Shown here in pieces: positions 26,815-34,707 of a DNA stretch of 64,000 nt. The stretch spans positions 2,294,001 through 2,358,000 of the forward strand of contig NZ_AP027149.1 in assembly GCF_027925445.1 (NCBI RefSeq), in the 5' to 3' direction. The notes under the pieces were generated by a model that saw nothing but the letters and a program-made list of their open reading frames with translations, ran no database searches and was not told where the DNA came from. The translations under genes were made by a program, and so were the position numbers. The stretch comes from Methylocystis bryophila. Lineage in GTDB: Bacteria; Pseudomonadota; Alphaproteobacteria; Rhizobiales; Beijerinckiaceae. Numbering within the stretch: position 1 is the stretch's first letter; every line of letters starts with the position of its first letter.

Positions 26815-26870
26815 TAGAGCACGACGCGAAAAAGTGGAGACCGGTTTTTCGCACAAATCGCGCTGCTCTA
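26815..26870. repeat. Dispersed palindromic repeat, module A-like copy
   Basis: tagagcacga to tgctcta with inner gcgaaaaagtgg/ccggtttttcgc, matching the layout of module A at 33720 but with diverged arms. It lies between pdhA and the rplY terminator. No module B is attached. Confidence 0.65.
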
Positions 26871-26922
26871 AGGCGAAATTGCGAAAGGCTCCAAGCGAGA
26901 ACCGCGCCAAGGCGGAAAAACG

Positions 26923-26954
26923 AAAAAACCCTCCTCGCGTCGCCGGGAGGAGGG
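26923..26954 (-). terminator. Rho-independent terminator of rplY
   Basis: Read on the minus strand: ccctcctc, 10-nt loop, gaggaggg, then six T. The perfect 8-bp stem begins 25 nt after the rplY stop. Confidence 0.88.
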
Positions 26955-26978
26955 TCGAAGGACGGCCTCGCGGCCCCC

Positions 26979-27623
26979 TTATTTCTTGGCGGGAGCCTTG
27001 GCTGCGCCTTTGGCGGGCGCGGCTGCCGCGGCTGCGGGCGCCGCCTCCTCACCGCCGCCGACGGGCGGCGAGATGCTCACCACGGTGAAGTTCTTGTCCG
27101 GGTTCGTGGGCTTCGCCCCCCTGGGCAGGGCGATGGCGCTGATGTGGACCGAATCGTTGAAGTCCAATCCGGTCAGATCGATGGTGATCGCCTCCGGAAT
27201 ATCGTCGGCCGGGACCCACATCTGGATCGTGTGGTAGACGATGTTGAGCGCGCCGCCGCGCTTAAGGCCGGGCGAAGCCTCCTGATTGACGAAATGCACC
27301 GGCACTTCGAGCTTGACCCGCTGGCCGGGCTTCAAACGCAGGAAATCGACGTGAACCGGAAAATCCTTCACGACATCGAGCTGATAGTCGCGCGGGATGG
27401 CGCGCTCCTTCTTGCCGTCGATGTCGAGCTCGAAGATCGTCGTGAGGAAGTGCCCCGCGAAGATGAGCCTCGTGACGTCGCGCGAATTGAGCGAGAGCGG
27501 GGTGGGATCTTCGCCGCCTCCGTAGAGGACGGCGGGCGTGCGGCCTTCGCGGCGTGTCGAGCGGGCGGCCCCCTTGCCTGTCCCGCTGCGAACCGCGGCC
27601 GCGAGAGTCTTGGTCTCGGCCAT
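26979..27623 (-). CDS. rplY: 50S ribosomal protein L25 / general stress protein Ctc
   Basis: 214 residues, the long CTC form. The N-terminal 5S-rRNA-binding domain (about 1-95) has GTGKGAARSTRREGRTPAVL and DVVKDFPVHVDFLRL; the C-terminal domain (about 96-185) has VHFVNQEASPGLKRGGALN and IHISAIALPRGAKP-like segments. It ends in an Ala/Lys-rich tail (AAPAKGAAKAPAKK). The ATG has AAAGGA 7 nt upstream. It binds 5S rRNA in the large subunit. It is a single-gene unit closed by the terminator at 26923. Confidence 0.96.
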   Translation of the reverse strand: MAETKTLAAAVRSGTGKGAARSTRREGRTPAVLYGGGEDPTPLSLNSRDVTRLIFAGHFLTTIFELDIDGKKERAIPRDYQLDVVKDFPVHVDFLRLKPGQRVKLEVPVHFVNQEASPGLKRGGALNIVYHTIQMWVPADDIPEAITIDLTGLDFNDSVHISAIALPRGAKPTNPDKNFTVVSISPPVGGGEEAAPAAAAAAPAKGAAKAPAKK

Positions 27624-27822
27624 GGCTGGTTCCTTTAGTCAAAAGAAAAGCGCGCCTCTCGCCTCCAGGGGTGTCGGAAACACGGCGCGCGGCGCCAGTC
27701 TATAGGGGAGGGCGGGGAGAGAGGCAAGACGGGGCAAACAGGGTCAAGAACGGCGGCGGGGTCGGCTCGCCGCCCCGAGAGAGGCGTCCTCCTACGCGGG
27801 AACCAGCGTTTCGCATGACTTT

Positions 27823-29253
27823 TCACAACCACCAGGCGCCAAAGACAATGGTGAGAAGCGTCAGTGGCGCGCCGACCTTGAAATAGGTCCAAAAGTCGAT
27901 GTCGACGCCTTGGGCCCGGGCGCGCTGGGCGACGATGAGATTTGCGACCGATCCGACGAGCGTCAGATTGCCGGCGAGCGTCGAGGCCATCGCGACGATG
28001 AGCCAGGCTCTTTTCGGATCGGCGAGACCGTCGACGAAAGGCCGCATCACGAGCACCGCCGGCACATTGCTAACGAGGTTCGACAGACCGGCTGTGATCG
28101 CGGTCAAGACCGGCGCCGATGCGAGGTCGAGCCGTCCGAGCTTGCCGACCAGCTCCGGCGTCAACAGAGTCGTCTCCAACCCGGTGACGACGATGAAAAG
28201 GCCGACGAACATGAGCAACAGCGGCCAGTCGATCTCGCGATAGACTTTGTCGGCCTTGACCTTGCGCGTGAGGAGCAGCAGCGCGCCGCCGACGATCGCG
28301 ACCTTGGCGACGGGCTCTCCCGCAAAGAACAGGATCATCATCCCCACGGTCACGAGCACCGCCTTCATCGCGAGCGCGCGGTGATAACGGGTTGGACGCT
28401 GCGCGAGGATCGGGAGCCGCGCGGCGACGAGAAACTCGCGGCGATAGGCCAGGGCGATCAGCGCTGTCGTGGCCAACAGGCCGACGAGAGCCACGGGCCA
28501 GAGGGCGGCGGCGAAGGCTCCATAAGGAATCCGCGAGAAGGCGCCGATGATCATGTTTTGCGGATTGCCGGTGATCGTGGCCGTGCTGCCGACGTTGGAA
28601 GCCATCGCCACGGCCAGGAGATAAGGAACGGGATCGCGCTTCAGCCTCCTGACGAGCTGGAGCACGATCGGAGTCATGACAAGGCAGATCGCGTCATTGA
28701 CCAGAAAGGCGGAAAGCAAGCCCGAAACCAAGATGATGGCGAAGAGAAGCAGCAAGGGGTGATGAGCCCGGGTCACCGCATAATTGCTGACGAGTCGGAA
28801 AAAGCCCGAGAGCCGCAAATTGGCGACGACGATCATCATGCCGAGGAGCAGCGTGATCGCGTCGAAATCGATCGCGTGGTACGCCTCGTCGAGCGAGACG
28901 ACGCCGAGCCCGACCATGAAGCTCGCCCCGAGCAGCGCCGCGCCGGCGCGGTCGAGCTGATAGCCCGGAAGCTTGCCGATCGCGATGATCACGTAGGTCG
29001 CGATGAAGACGAGGGTTGCAACCGCGGTCTTGCCGTTTCCGCCGTTCGGCGCCGATTGCAGCGCGAAGGTGATCGCCTTCCCCGCCACGAAGAAAAGAGC
29101 GGCGGCGAGGAGCGACCCGAGAACGACGAGCGCGACGCCCGAAAGCGCCGCCCGCAAACCGACTGGAGCGTTTTTGGCTGAAGTCGCAAGCGCGAGCGCG
29201 TGGGGTTCGGCGCCTTCGCTTTTTGCCGAGGGCGCGCTCGAATTCATGTCCAT
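27823..29253 (-). CDS. SLC13/ArsB-like (ion transporter superfamily) anion permease
   Basis: About 476 residues with 11-12 membrane helices. Family features: LDEAYHAIDFDAITLLLGMM near residue 120, VNDAICLVMTPIVLQL and SNVGSTATITGNPQNMIIG, and the second repeat with SNLVSNVPAVLVMRP. These NPQN and SNVPAV motifs match the CitMHS/ArsB/NhaD-like group, which carries dicarboxylates, arsenite or other anions with Na+ or H+; the substrate is not evident. ATG at 29253 overlaps the stop of the upstream MFS gene (TGATG), so translation is coupled. Confidence 0.85.
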   Translation of the reverse strand: MDMNSSAPSAKSEGAEPHALALATSAKNAPVGLRAALSGVALVVLGSLLAAALFFVAGKAITFALQSAPNGGNGKTAVATLVFIATYVIIAIGKLPGYQLDRAGAALLGASFMVGLGVVSLDEAYHAIDFDAITLLLGMMIVVANLRLSGFFRLVSNYAVTRAHHPLLLLFAIILVSGLLSAFLVNDAICLVMTPIVLQLVRRLKRDPVPYLLAVAMASNVGSTATITGNPQNMIIGAFSRIPYGAFAAALWPVALVGLLATTALIALAYRREFLVAARLPILAQRPTRYHRALAMKAVLVTVGMMILFFAGEPVAKVAIVGGALLLLTRKVKADKVYREIDWPLLLMFVGLFIVVTGLETTLLTPELVGKLGRLDLASAPVLTAITAGLSNLVSNVPAVLVMRPFVDGLADPKRAWLIVAMASTLAGNLTLVGSVANLIVAQRARAQGVDIDFWTYFKVGAPLTLLTIVFGAWWL

Positions 29254-30560
29254 CAAGCAAGACTCTGTCGCGGATCGGAAGCGAAGTTAGCATCCCTCGG
29301 CGCGGCGCCAAATCCGCGCGTCTCGGGCATCGCCAAGGCAAGGATCAAGAACGCCGCGAAGGCTATGGCGGCGAGGGTCAGGAATGTTGCGCTATATCCC
29401 GCGCTGACCACGATTAGCCCCGCGACCATGTTGCTCAATGACGCGCCGATCCCTTGCGTCGTCGCGATCACGCCCTGGCTGACATTGTAGCGGCCCGTGC
29501 CGCGCATGAGGTCGGCGAGCATGAGCGGGACCAGGGCGCTCAATATTCCGGCGCCGACGCCGTCGAGGAGCTGGACGCCGATCAGCCAGGAACGGTCGTC
29601 GGAGAAGGTGTAGAGAACGCCGCGGATCGGGAGAATCCCAAACGCAGCGAGGCATAGGGGCTTGCGTCCCCAGGCCTCGGCTCTGCGGCCGACGAGGATC
29701 GCCATAGGCAGCATGACGAGCTGCGCAGCGACGACACAGGCCGACATGAGCGCGGTTTCCTGTCCCTTATTGGCAAGAGCCAGCTTTTGTCCAATCAGCG
29801 GCAGCATCGCCGCGTTGGCGAAGTGGAAGAGGGCGATGCAGGAAGCGAAGATAAGGAGCGGCTTGCAGGTGAAGAGCACGCGCCATCCGGACGGCTGAGG
29901 AAGACCGCGATCGCCATCGCCGTCGAGACCTCGCGCGCGCGCGTCATCGATCACGCCGGGTGGAATGGCCAGGACAGACCAAGCCGCGAGCAGCGAGAAA
30001 AGCGGAACGAGGAAGAACACGGCGGTCTGGGAATACGCCCAACCGACGAGACCCGCGATTAGAGCAATCGAGATATTGCCCGCGTGGTCGAAGGCGGCGT
30101 TCCTGCCGAGCCTGGACGCGAGGCCGTGCGAGCCGAGAATGCCGAGCGTGATGGCGGCCACCGCGGGGGGAAATAAATCGCCGGCGACGCCCATGACGGC
30201 TTGCGCCGTCAGCACGACGGGAAAATTGGGCGCCAAGGCGATCGCCAGGGCGCTGAAGCTCACCATAACCACGCCCACGACGATGATCGCGCGCTTGCGA
30301 TGACTGGCGTCGATGAAGGCGCCGATCGGCGTCTGAAGCGCAAGTCCGAGGACGCCCGCGACGGTGGCGACCACGCCGATCTCCGCTTGGTTCCAGTGCT
30401 GTTCCGTGAGCAGGAACACGCCCACATAGGGCCCCAGTCCTCCTCTCACATCCGCCAGGAAACAGTTGAGCCAATCGAGCGGCGAGCGAAACGGCTGCGC
30501 CGCTACGAGCGGAACATGCGCCCCCGGGCGCGGCGTATCGGTCTCGTTCGCGGCTTTCAT
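29253..30560 (-). CDS. Major facilitator superfamily transporter
   Basis: 435 residues from ATG at 30560; the open frame continues upstream only into repeat DNA. About 12 helices in two halves. The loop 2-3 signature is visible as GAFIDASHRKRAIIV and its second-half counterpart as LVGRRAEAWGRKPLCL, typical of drug-type exporters. The substrate is unknown. It is translationally coupled to the anion permease downstream, an unusual pairing of two different secondary transporters that suggests related substrates or one shared stress. Confidence 0.85.
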   Translation of the reverse strand: MKAANETDTPRPGAHVPLVAAQPFRSPLDWLNCFLADVRGGLGPYVGVFLLTEQHWNQAEIGVVATVAGVLGLALQTPIGAFIDASHRKRAIIVVGVVMVSFSALAIALAPNFPVVLTAQAVMGVAGDLFPPAVAAITLGILGSHGLASRLGRNAAFDHAGNISIALIAGLVGWAYSQTAVFFLVPLFSLLAAWSVLAIPPGVIDDARARGLDGDGDRGLPQPSGWRVLFTCKPLLIFASCIALFHFANAAMLPLIGQKLALANKGQETALMSACVVAAQLVMLPMAILVGRRAEAWGRKPLCLAAFGILPIRGVLYTFSDDRSWLIGVQLLDGVGAGILSALVPLMLADLMRGTGRYNVSQGVIATTQGIGASLSNMVAGLIVVSAGYSATFLTLAAIAFAAFLILALAMPETRGFGAAPRDANFASDPRQSLA

Positions 30561-30688
30561 GTCTGCGTGGGTGTCGTCAGCGGGAAGGCGGGCTTCGCGG
30601 TTTTGGCGAAACGCGGAACGGTGATGAGATAGCGCCGCTCGAGGGGCCGAGCACCTTCCCCTTGTCGAAACCGACCTCGCTCTTTTAC

Positions 30689-30802
30689 CTAAAACATGTC
30701 CCGGAACAGTGCGAAGCGGTTTTCCAGACAAGCTCTAAGTTTCTGACTTGGCGCAATTCCCTATCGCTCGAACGATTCCGTTCAAGCGGGAAACGCGCGC
30801 TA
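30689..30802. repeat. Dispersed composite palindromic repeat, copy 2 (module A then B)
   Basis: Module A about 30689-30738 (aaaacatgtcccgga to agctctaa) and module B about 30750-30802 (gcgcaattcc, cgctcgaacg, cgttcaagcg, gggaaacgcgc). It has the same order and spacing as the copy at 33720. It fills about half of the 310-bp gap between the MFS gene and the nitrobindin-like gene; nothing else is seen in that gap. Confidence 0.8.
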
Positions 30803-30870
30803 GGTCCTTAGCCGAGGGTCAGTCTCGCGCGGCGCTTGCACGGCCAGAGGGCCATCGTGAAGAAGGTCCG

Positions 30871-31524
30871 CTATCGATCGCCACCAGGCCTCGCCAGCGG
30901 ATTGGGCGTCGGCTCGGCGATCTTGATCAGCGTGTCCTTGTCCGTGTGCTTGAATTCCTTGCGGCCGCCGAGCATCAAGATGGTGGTTTCGTCGTAGGAC
31001 CATGTCCCATCGGCGTTGATCGACACCTTGATGCGATATTCGTCCGTGCGGAAAGCCTCTTCGAGAAACGGATTGGAGCAGATGCCGTAGGTCGTGAGAC
31101 CCCGAGTGGCGACAAGCTCGAACGTCTTTGCGTTCGGCGCGGCCTTGCCGACCGCCATCGCCGTCTGCCCACGCGGAATCGTCATCGTCTGAATGACGGT
31201 CCCCGTCGCGGGCTCCCAGAGCCAATAGCCGAGCTGATCGTGATAGGTTTCCACCTCTCCCGGCTTCACGACATGCTGGTGATAGCGCAGCCCATAAAAC
31301 AGTTGCGGGCCATTTGTCTGCGGGTCGATTGGCTGAAGCTCCAGGCGCTCGACATAGGTCTGCGTATGCGGTCCGTCCGCCTTGGGCTTGACGTCCATAC
31401 CTTTCGAGCCGCGCCACACGCCCGCCATGGGCCCCAAGGGACCGAGGTTGCTGAGCGTGTGGATGTCGACGTTCGACGGTTCCGTGTAAATGTCTGTGTA
31501 GTCGCCGGCGTGAACGTCCGACAT
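30871..31524 (-). CDS. Nitrobindin-like (FABP/THAP4 heme-binding fold) protein
   Basis: 217 residues from ATG at 31524 with GGAGG 5 nt upstream. The beta-barrel opening motif LGPLGPMAGVWRG matches the family pattern of a Leu/Gly-rich turn followed by GxWxG. Later strands include FYGLRYHQHVVKPGEVETYH, a tryptophan-rich WLWEPATGTVIQTMTIPRG and YDETTILMLGG. Family members bind heme b and react with nitric oxide or peroxynitrite in several cases. The distal and proximal residues cannot be confirmed by eye. Monocistronic. Confidence 0.7.
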   Translation of the reverse strand: MSDVHAGDYTDIYTEPSNVDIHTLSNLGPLGPMAGVWRGSKGMDVKPKADGPHTQTYVERLELQPIDPQTNGPQLFYGLRYHQHVVKPGEVETYHDQLGYWLWEPATGTVIQTMTIPRGQTAMAVGKAAPNAKTFELVATRGLTTYGICSNPFLEEAFRTDEYRIKVSINADGTWSYDETTILMLGGRKEFKHTDKDTLIKIAEPTPNPLARPGGDR

Positions 31525-31542
31525 GCTGGCCTCCGCTCTTCT

Positions 31543-31586
31543 CGAGCATGTCCCGGAAAGCCCAAAGCGATTTTCCGGTAGCAAGG
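31543..31586. repeat. Dispersed palindromic repeat, module A only
   Basis: cgagcatgtcccggaaag, then gcgattttccggtagc: module A without module B, just upstream of the nitrobindin-like gene start and possibly overlapping its promoter. Confidence 0.65.
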
Positions 31587-31679
31587 GGAGGCGTCGCGGA
31601 GTCCTGAGACGATTTCGCGACGCCGAGCTCAAGGCGCATCATACACAAGGTCGCGCCGTTCACGAAGCAGGCGAGCGCT

Positions 31680-32171
31680 CTATTTGGCGCCGAAAATTAC
31701 GGCGATGGCCTTTGCCTGCAAGCCGCGGTCGGGCGCCGCGCTGTCGATGCTCGCATTGGCGCTCGGCAAATTGATCCCGGCCTTGGCGAGCTCATCGATG
31801 AGTTCCTCGACCGGACGCCCCGCCAAGGGCGCGACTTTGGCGATCGGCGCTTTCGTCAGCGCCCTCAACGCCAGGACTTGCGGCGGCGGGCCTTTCTGGC
31901 CGGGAAGCGAGACGAAGGTGAGAGCCAGCACGACGGCGCTGACGCCGATGATGGCGCGGCCCATCCGGCTTGAGGTGAAGTAGCGCTTGAAGGCAGGCCA
32001 ATTGACGATGGCGTGCGTCGCGACGCCGCCGATCATCACCCAGGACAGCCATTGATGCGCGAGCTTGTTCAGCCCCGAGTCGAGATGGAAAAACATGAGC
32101 AGGCCCGTCACGCTCATGAGGCCGAAGGCGCCGATGGTGAGCGGCGTGGCCCATTCTCTCGAGATCTTCAC
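31680..32171 (-). CDS. DUF4405-domain membrane protein
   Basis: 163 residues from a GTG preceded by AAAGGA. Three hydrophobic helices are visible (PLTIGAFGLMSVTGLLMFF; WLSWVMIGGVATHAIVNW; GRAIIGVSAVVLALTFVSL), with His residues near helix ends (LDSGLNKLAHQWL and THAIVNW). This pattern resembles the cytochrome-b-like DUF4405 group, where such histidines could bind heme. The last 70 residues are soluble. It lies 135 nt downstream of the PadR regulator and in the same direction, and is a candidate target of it. Confidence 0.75.
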   Translation of the reverse strand: MKISREWATPLTIGAFGLMSVTGLLMFFHLDSGLNKLAHQWLSWVMIGGVATHAIVNWPAFKRYFTSSRMGRAIIGVSAVVLALTFVSLPGQKGPPPQVLALRALTKAPIAKVAPLAGRPVEELIDELAKAGINLPSANASIDSAAPDRGLQAKAIAVIFGAK

Positions 32172-32306
32172 CGATCGATGTCCTTTCTCTGATCGACCGC
32201 TTGCAAGAAGGCGTCGTCGCCGTTCTTGCAGTCAGTCATTGTTTTGGCGGTCGCAAGCCGCCTCGCAGGCCTCTGCGGCCGGCGGCGCGCCGCGCTTCGA
32301 CTCCCG

Positions 32307-32918
32307 CTACAGCCGCTCTATTTTTCGCGCGGCCTCGTCGATGAGATCGGCGACGGAAAACAGAAGCTCCTTCTCCGGCTGACCCGACAAGCGCTCGCGC
32401 AGCACGGCTTTGAGATTGCTCATCGCCCGAAAGACCGGACCCGCATCCACGACCTCGTTCCTTTGGCGCAACTCTTCGAGGCGCGCCAGCGCGATCTCGG
32501 CGTCCTTGCGGTTCTCGGCGAGATGCGCCGCGCCGGCTGCGGTGATTGCATAGAGCTTTTTGGCGCCTTCCGTCGCTCGCGCCTCGATGTGTCCGAGCTC
32601 CTCGAGGAGGGTGAGCGTCGGATAAACGATGCCGGGGCTCGGCGCATAGGCGCCGCCGGTGCGCGTTTCGATTTCGCGAATGATGTCGTAGCCGTGCCGG
32701 GGCTCGCTCTCGGTGAGAAGCAGGATGACGAGGCGAAGCTCGCCCCCCTCGAACATGCGACGTCTCCCGCCGCCTCTGCCGCCCCGTTCGCCGTCACCGA
32801 AGCGTCCGCCAAATCCTCTGTGGCCGAAGCCCTCGTCATGACGTCCCCCGCGCATGGCGCGCGGGCCTTCAAAGCCGGGCCAGGGGTGATGGCCCCCCTG
32901 CCAATGACTGTGTCTCAT
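32307..32918 (-). CDS. PadR-family transcriptional regulator, YqjI-like with His/Gly-rich N-terminus
   Basis: 203 residues. The first ~55 residues are unusual: rich in Gly, His and Arg with no Cys (six His). The PadR winged helix follows (LRLVILLLTESEPRHGYDII, then PSPGIVYPTLTLLEELGHIE), and the C-terminus forms a dimerisation helix. The arrangement matches E. coli YqjI, a repressor whose His/Cys-rich extension binds nickel, so metal-responsive repression is a reasonable inference. GGAG lies 9 nt before the ATG. A perfect palindrome at 32949 lies in its promoter, fitting autoregulation. Confidence 0.88.
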   Translation of the reverse strand: MRHSHWQGGHHPWPGFEGPRAMRGGRHDEGFGHRGFGGRFGDGERGGRGGGRRRMFEGGELRLVILLLTESEPRHGYDIIREIETRTGGAYAPSPGIVYPTLTLLEELGHIEARATEGAKKLYAITAAGAAHLAENRKDAEIALARLEELRQRNEVVDAGPVFRAMSNLKAVLRERLSGQPEKELLFSVADLIDEAARKIERL

Positions 32919-32948
32919 AAAACATGTCTCCTTTTGTTTAGACAGATA

Positions 32949-32962
32949 TAAGATATATCTTA
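32949..32962. promoter_or_regulatory. Probable PadR operator
   Basis: A perfect 14-bp palindrome taagatatatctta, about 31 nt upstream of the PadR start in an AT-rich stretch within otherwise GC-rich DNA. It would overlap the -10 region on the minus strand. Its symmetry and position suit a PadR dimer site; binding is inferred. Confidence 0.6.
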
Positions 32963-33082
32963 AAGCTATCGCGTCAACCGCTTCCAGCTAAAATTGTGCG
33001 CCGGCTGCGCGGGCCAGATCGCGGTCCCCCGCCTCGAGCCGCCGGGTCGCGCCGCGTTCAGGCGCTTCGCCGAGCGCAAACG

Positions 33083-33781
33083 ATGGGAATAATTCGCTTT
33101 TTCGGCGTCGGGAGCTAGAGGAGCGCCTCACGGCGCCCCGCGCCGCGGCCAAGATCGACGCGGCGATCGAGGCCGAGGACGCAGAGCTGGCGGAGAGCTT
33201 CCTCGCGCTCGCGCATCAGCGCGGGGTTCCCATCGATCCTGCGATCGAGGCGCGCGTCGCTGCCGGAGCGCATAGGTTTGAGCGCTCTCAAGATCGCGCA
33301 AAAGACCGGACGCTTGTCGCGCGCGCTGACCGCATCATTGGCGCGCCTCGCCGCCGCAGCCCTCGACCGCGACGCCTTGGGAGCAATGCTCGCGGCGATT
33401 GGACGGGCCAATGTCGCGGCCGGAGGCGTGCTGCGTCCGGCGGCATTCAAGGGTTTGCAGGCTGTGGGACGCGACGCTGGCGAAATCTACGCGAGGGCCG
33501 GCGCGCGCGGCTTGAATGACGCGCTGGCGCTCGCCCAGTCCTAGGGAGAGCTGCGCCAAGCGGCGCGGCTTGCGGCCAAAGAGGGCGTAAAGACCCGCGC
33601 CATACTGACGCTGCTCGGCCGCTCGGCTCTCCTCGTCGCCTCCGTCGCGGCGACGACGGCTTTCTGGACTCTCGCCCTGCTCGCGCAGCTCGTCGCGCTG
33701 GCGGCGATAACGCAGCGCCTAGAGCATGTCACGGAAAAGCGCGGAGCGGTTTTCCGGGCAGGACATGCTCTAACTTCTTGA
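33083..33781 (+). pseudogene. Decayed gene for a helical, membrane-anchored protein
   Basis: Coding-like sequence runs through this interval but needs frame changes. It could start at ATG 33083 (MGIIRFFGVGS, then a stop at 33116), continue in another frame from about 33112 (AAKIDAAIEAEDAELAESFL), and shift back near 33270 (SALKIAQKTGRLSRALTASL). An in-frame TAG at 33542-33544 interrupts it before a C-terminal membrane helix (LLVASVAATTAFWTLALLAQ). The last codons run into a module A repeat that supplies the final stop (TGA at 33779). At least two frameshifts and one nonsense codon make this a pseudogene. Confidence 0.65.
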
Positions 33782-33836
33782 GTTTGCGCGATTCCTTATC
33801 GCTCGAACGATGCCGTTCGAGCGGAAAACGCGCTAG
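33720..33836. repeat. Dispersed composite palindromic repeat, copy 3 (best-preserved)
   Basis: Module A 33720-33772 has perfect 11-bp ends (tagagcatgtc/gacatgctcta) and inner arms cggaaaagcg/gcggttttccg. Module B about 33785-33836 centres on cgctcgaacg/cgttcgagcg (33800-33809 and 33814-33823), flanked by ttcctta and gcggaaaacgcgcta. It is adjacent to a pseudogene 3' end and upstream of the ssb stop side. Confidence 0.85.
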
Positions 33837-33933
33837 GCTGGCGGCTTGGCGAACAGCTCTTCGGGACGCACAGGAGAGGGAGCGGGCTTCTTCCCTCCTC
33901 CGCGTGAGCGGGGCAGGGCCGGCGAGCCGCCTC

Positions 33934-34458
33934 TCAGAACGGAATGTCGTCGTCGAGCTCGTTCGAGAGCCTCGAGGTTGCGCCGACCGGCGCGGGGCGA
34001 CGCTCGCCTCCCGAGCGCTCCATGGGCGAGGAGCGGCCGAAGCTGCCGGCGCCGGCGCCGGCGCCATAGCCGGCCTGGTCGTAGTCTCCGCCCTCGGAGC
34101 GAGAGCCCTTGCTGTCCAGAAGCGTCAGCTCGCCGCGGAATTTCTGCAGCACGACGTCCGTCGCCTTGCGGGAATTGCCGTCTTTGTCGGTATACTCGCG
34201 CGTCTGCAGCGACCCTTCGAGGTAAATCTTCGAGCCTTTGCGGCAGTACTGCTCTGCGATCTTGCCCAGATTATCGTTGAAAATCGAAACATTATGCCAT
34301 TCGGTGCGATCCTTGCGCTCGCCCGTGTTGCGATCGCGCCAGCTCTCGGTCGTCGCGACCGAGAAGGACACGACGCGGTCGCCGGAAGGCAAGGTGCGCA
34401 CTTCCGGATCGCGGCCCAGATTGCCGACGAGGATTACTTTGTTGACGCTGCCCGCCAT
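33934..34458 (-). CDS. ssb: Single-stranded DNA-binding protein
   Basis: 174 residues from ATG at 34458 (GGAGAG 6 nt upstream). The OB fold (about 1-112) starts GSVNKVILVGNLGRDPEVR and includes TEWHNVSIFNDNLGKIAEQY and GSKIYLEGSLQTREYTDKDG. A Gly-rich linker leads to the acidic tail DDDIPF, which recruits replication and repair proteins. It is divergent from uvrA, with a LexA box in the shared region, so both are probably SOS-induced. Confidence 0.96.
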   Translation of the reverse strand: MAGSVNKVILVGNLGRDPEVRTLPSGDRVVSFSVATTESWRDRNTGERKDRTEWHNVSIFNDNLGKIAEQYCRKGSKIYLEGSLQTREYTDKDGNSRKATDVVLQKFRGELTLLDSKGSRSEGGDYDQAGYGAGAGAGSFGRSSPMERSGGERRPAPVGATSRLSNELDDDIPF

Positions 34459-34555
34459 CTCACTCTCCTTCACGCTGGATCCCACCCTAGAGCAACGCGC
34501 TCCTTCCCGCCCGGCGGGAAGGGCGTTTATCCACAGCTGGGTCGCCGAGGCGGAT

Positions 34556-34570
34556 GTTCCATATTTGTTC
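34556..34570. promoter_or_regulatory. LexA (SOS) box between ssb and uvrA
   Basis: gttccatatttgttc is an exact match to the alphaproteobacterial LexA consensus GTTC-N7-GTTC. It sits 98 nt from the ssb start and 138 nt from the uvrA start, in their divergent promoter region (34459-34707). That region also holds a 10-bp GC-rich hairpin at 34502-34522 without a T run. Confidence 0.88.
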
Positions 34571-34707
34571 TAGACCTAGACCGCGCCGCGCGCAAGCGGC
34601 ATTTTTCTGAATTTACCCTAGCGCAAGCGTGGATTCATCTTAAGTCGCGTGGCAAAGGAGAAAGCCAAGGCCCGCGTGGCTCCTCCTCTGCCAGGTCAAA
34701 GCTTTAG

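Noticed and set aside
34502..34522. Intrinsic terminator between ssb and uvrA
   Set aside because: A 10-bp GC hairpin without a T run, in a divergent promoter region where a terminator would make no sense.
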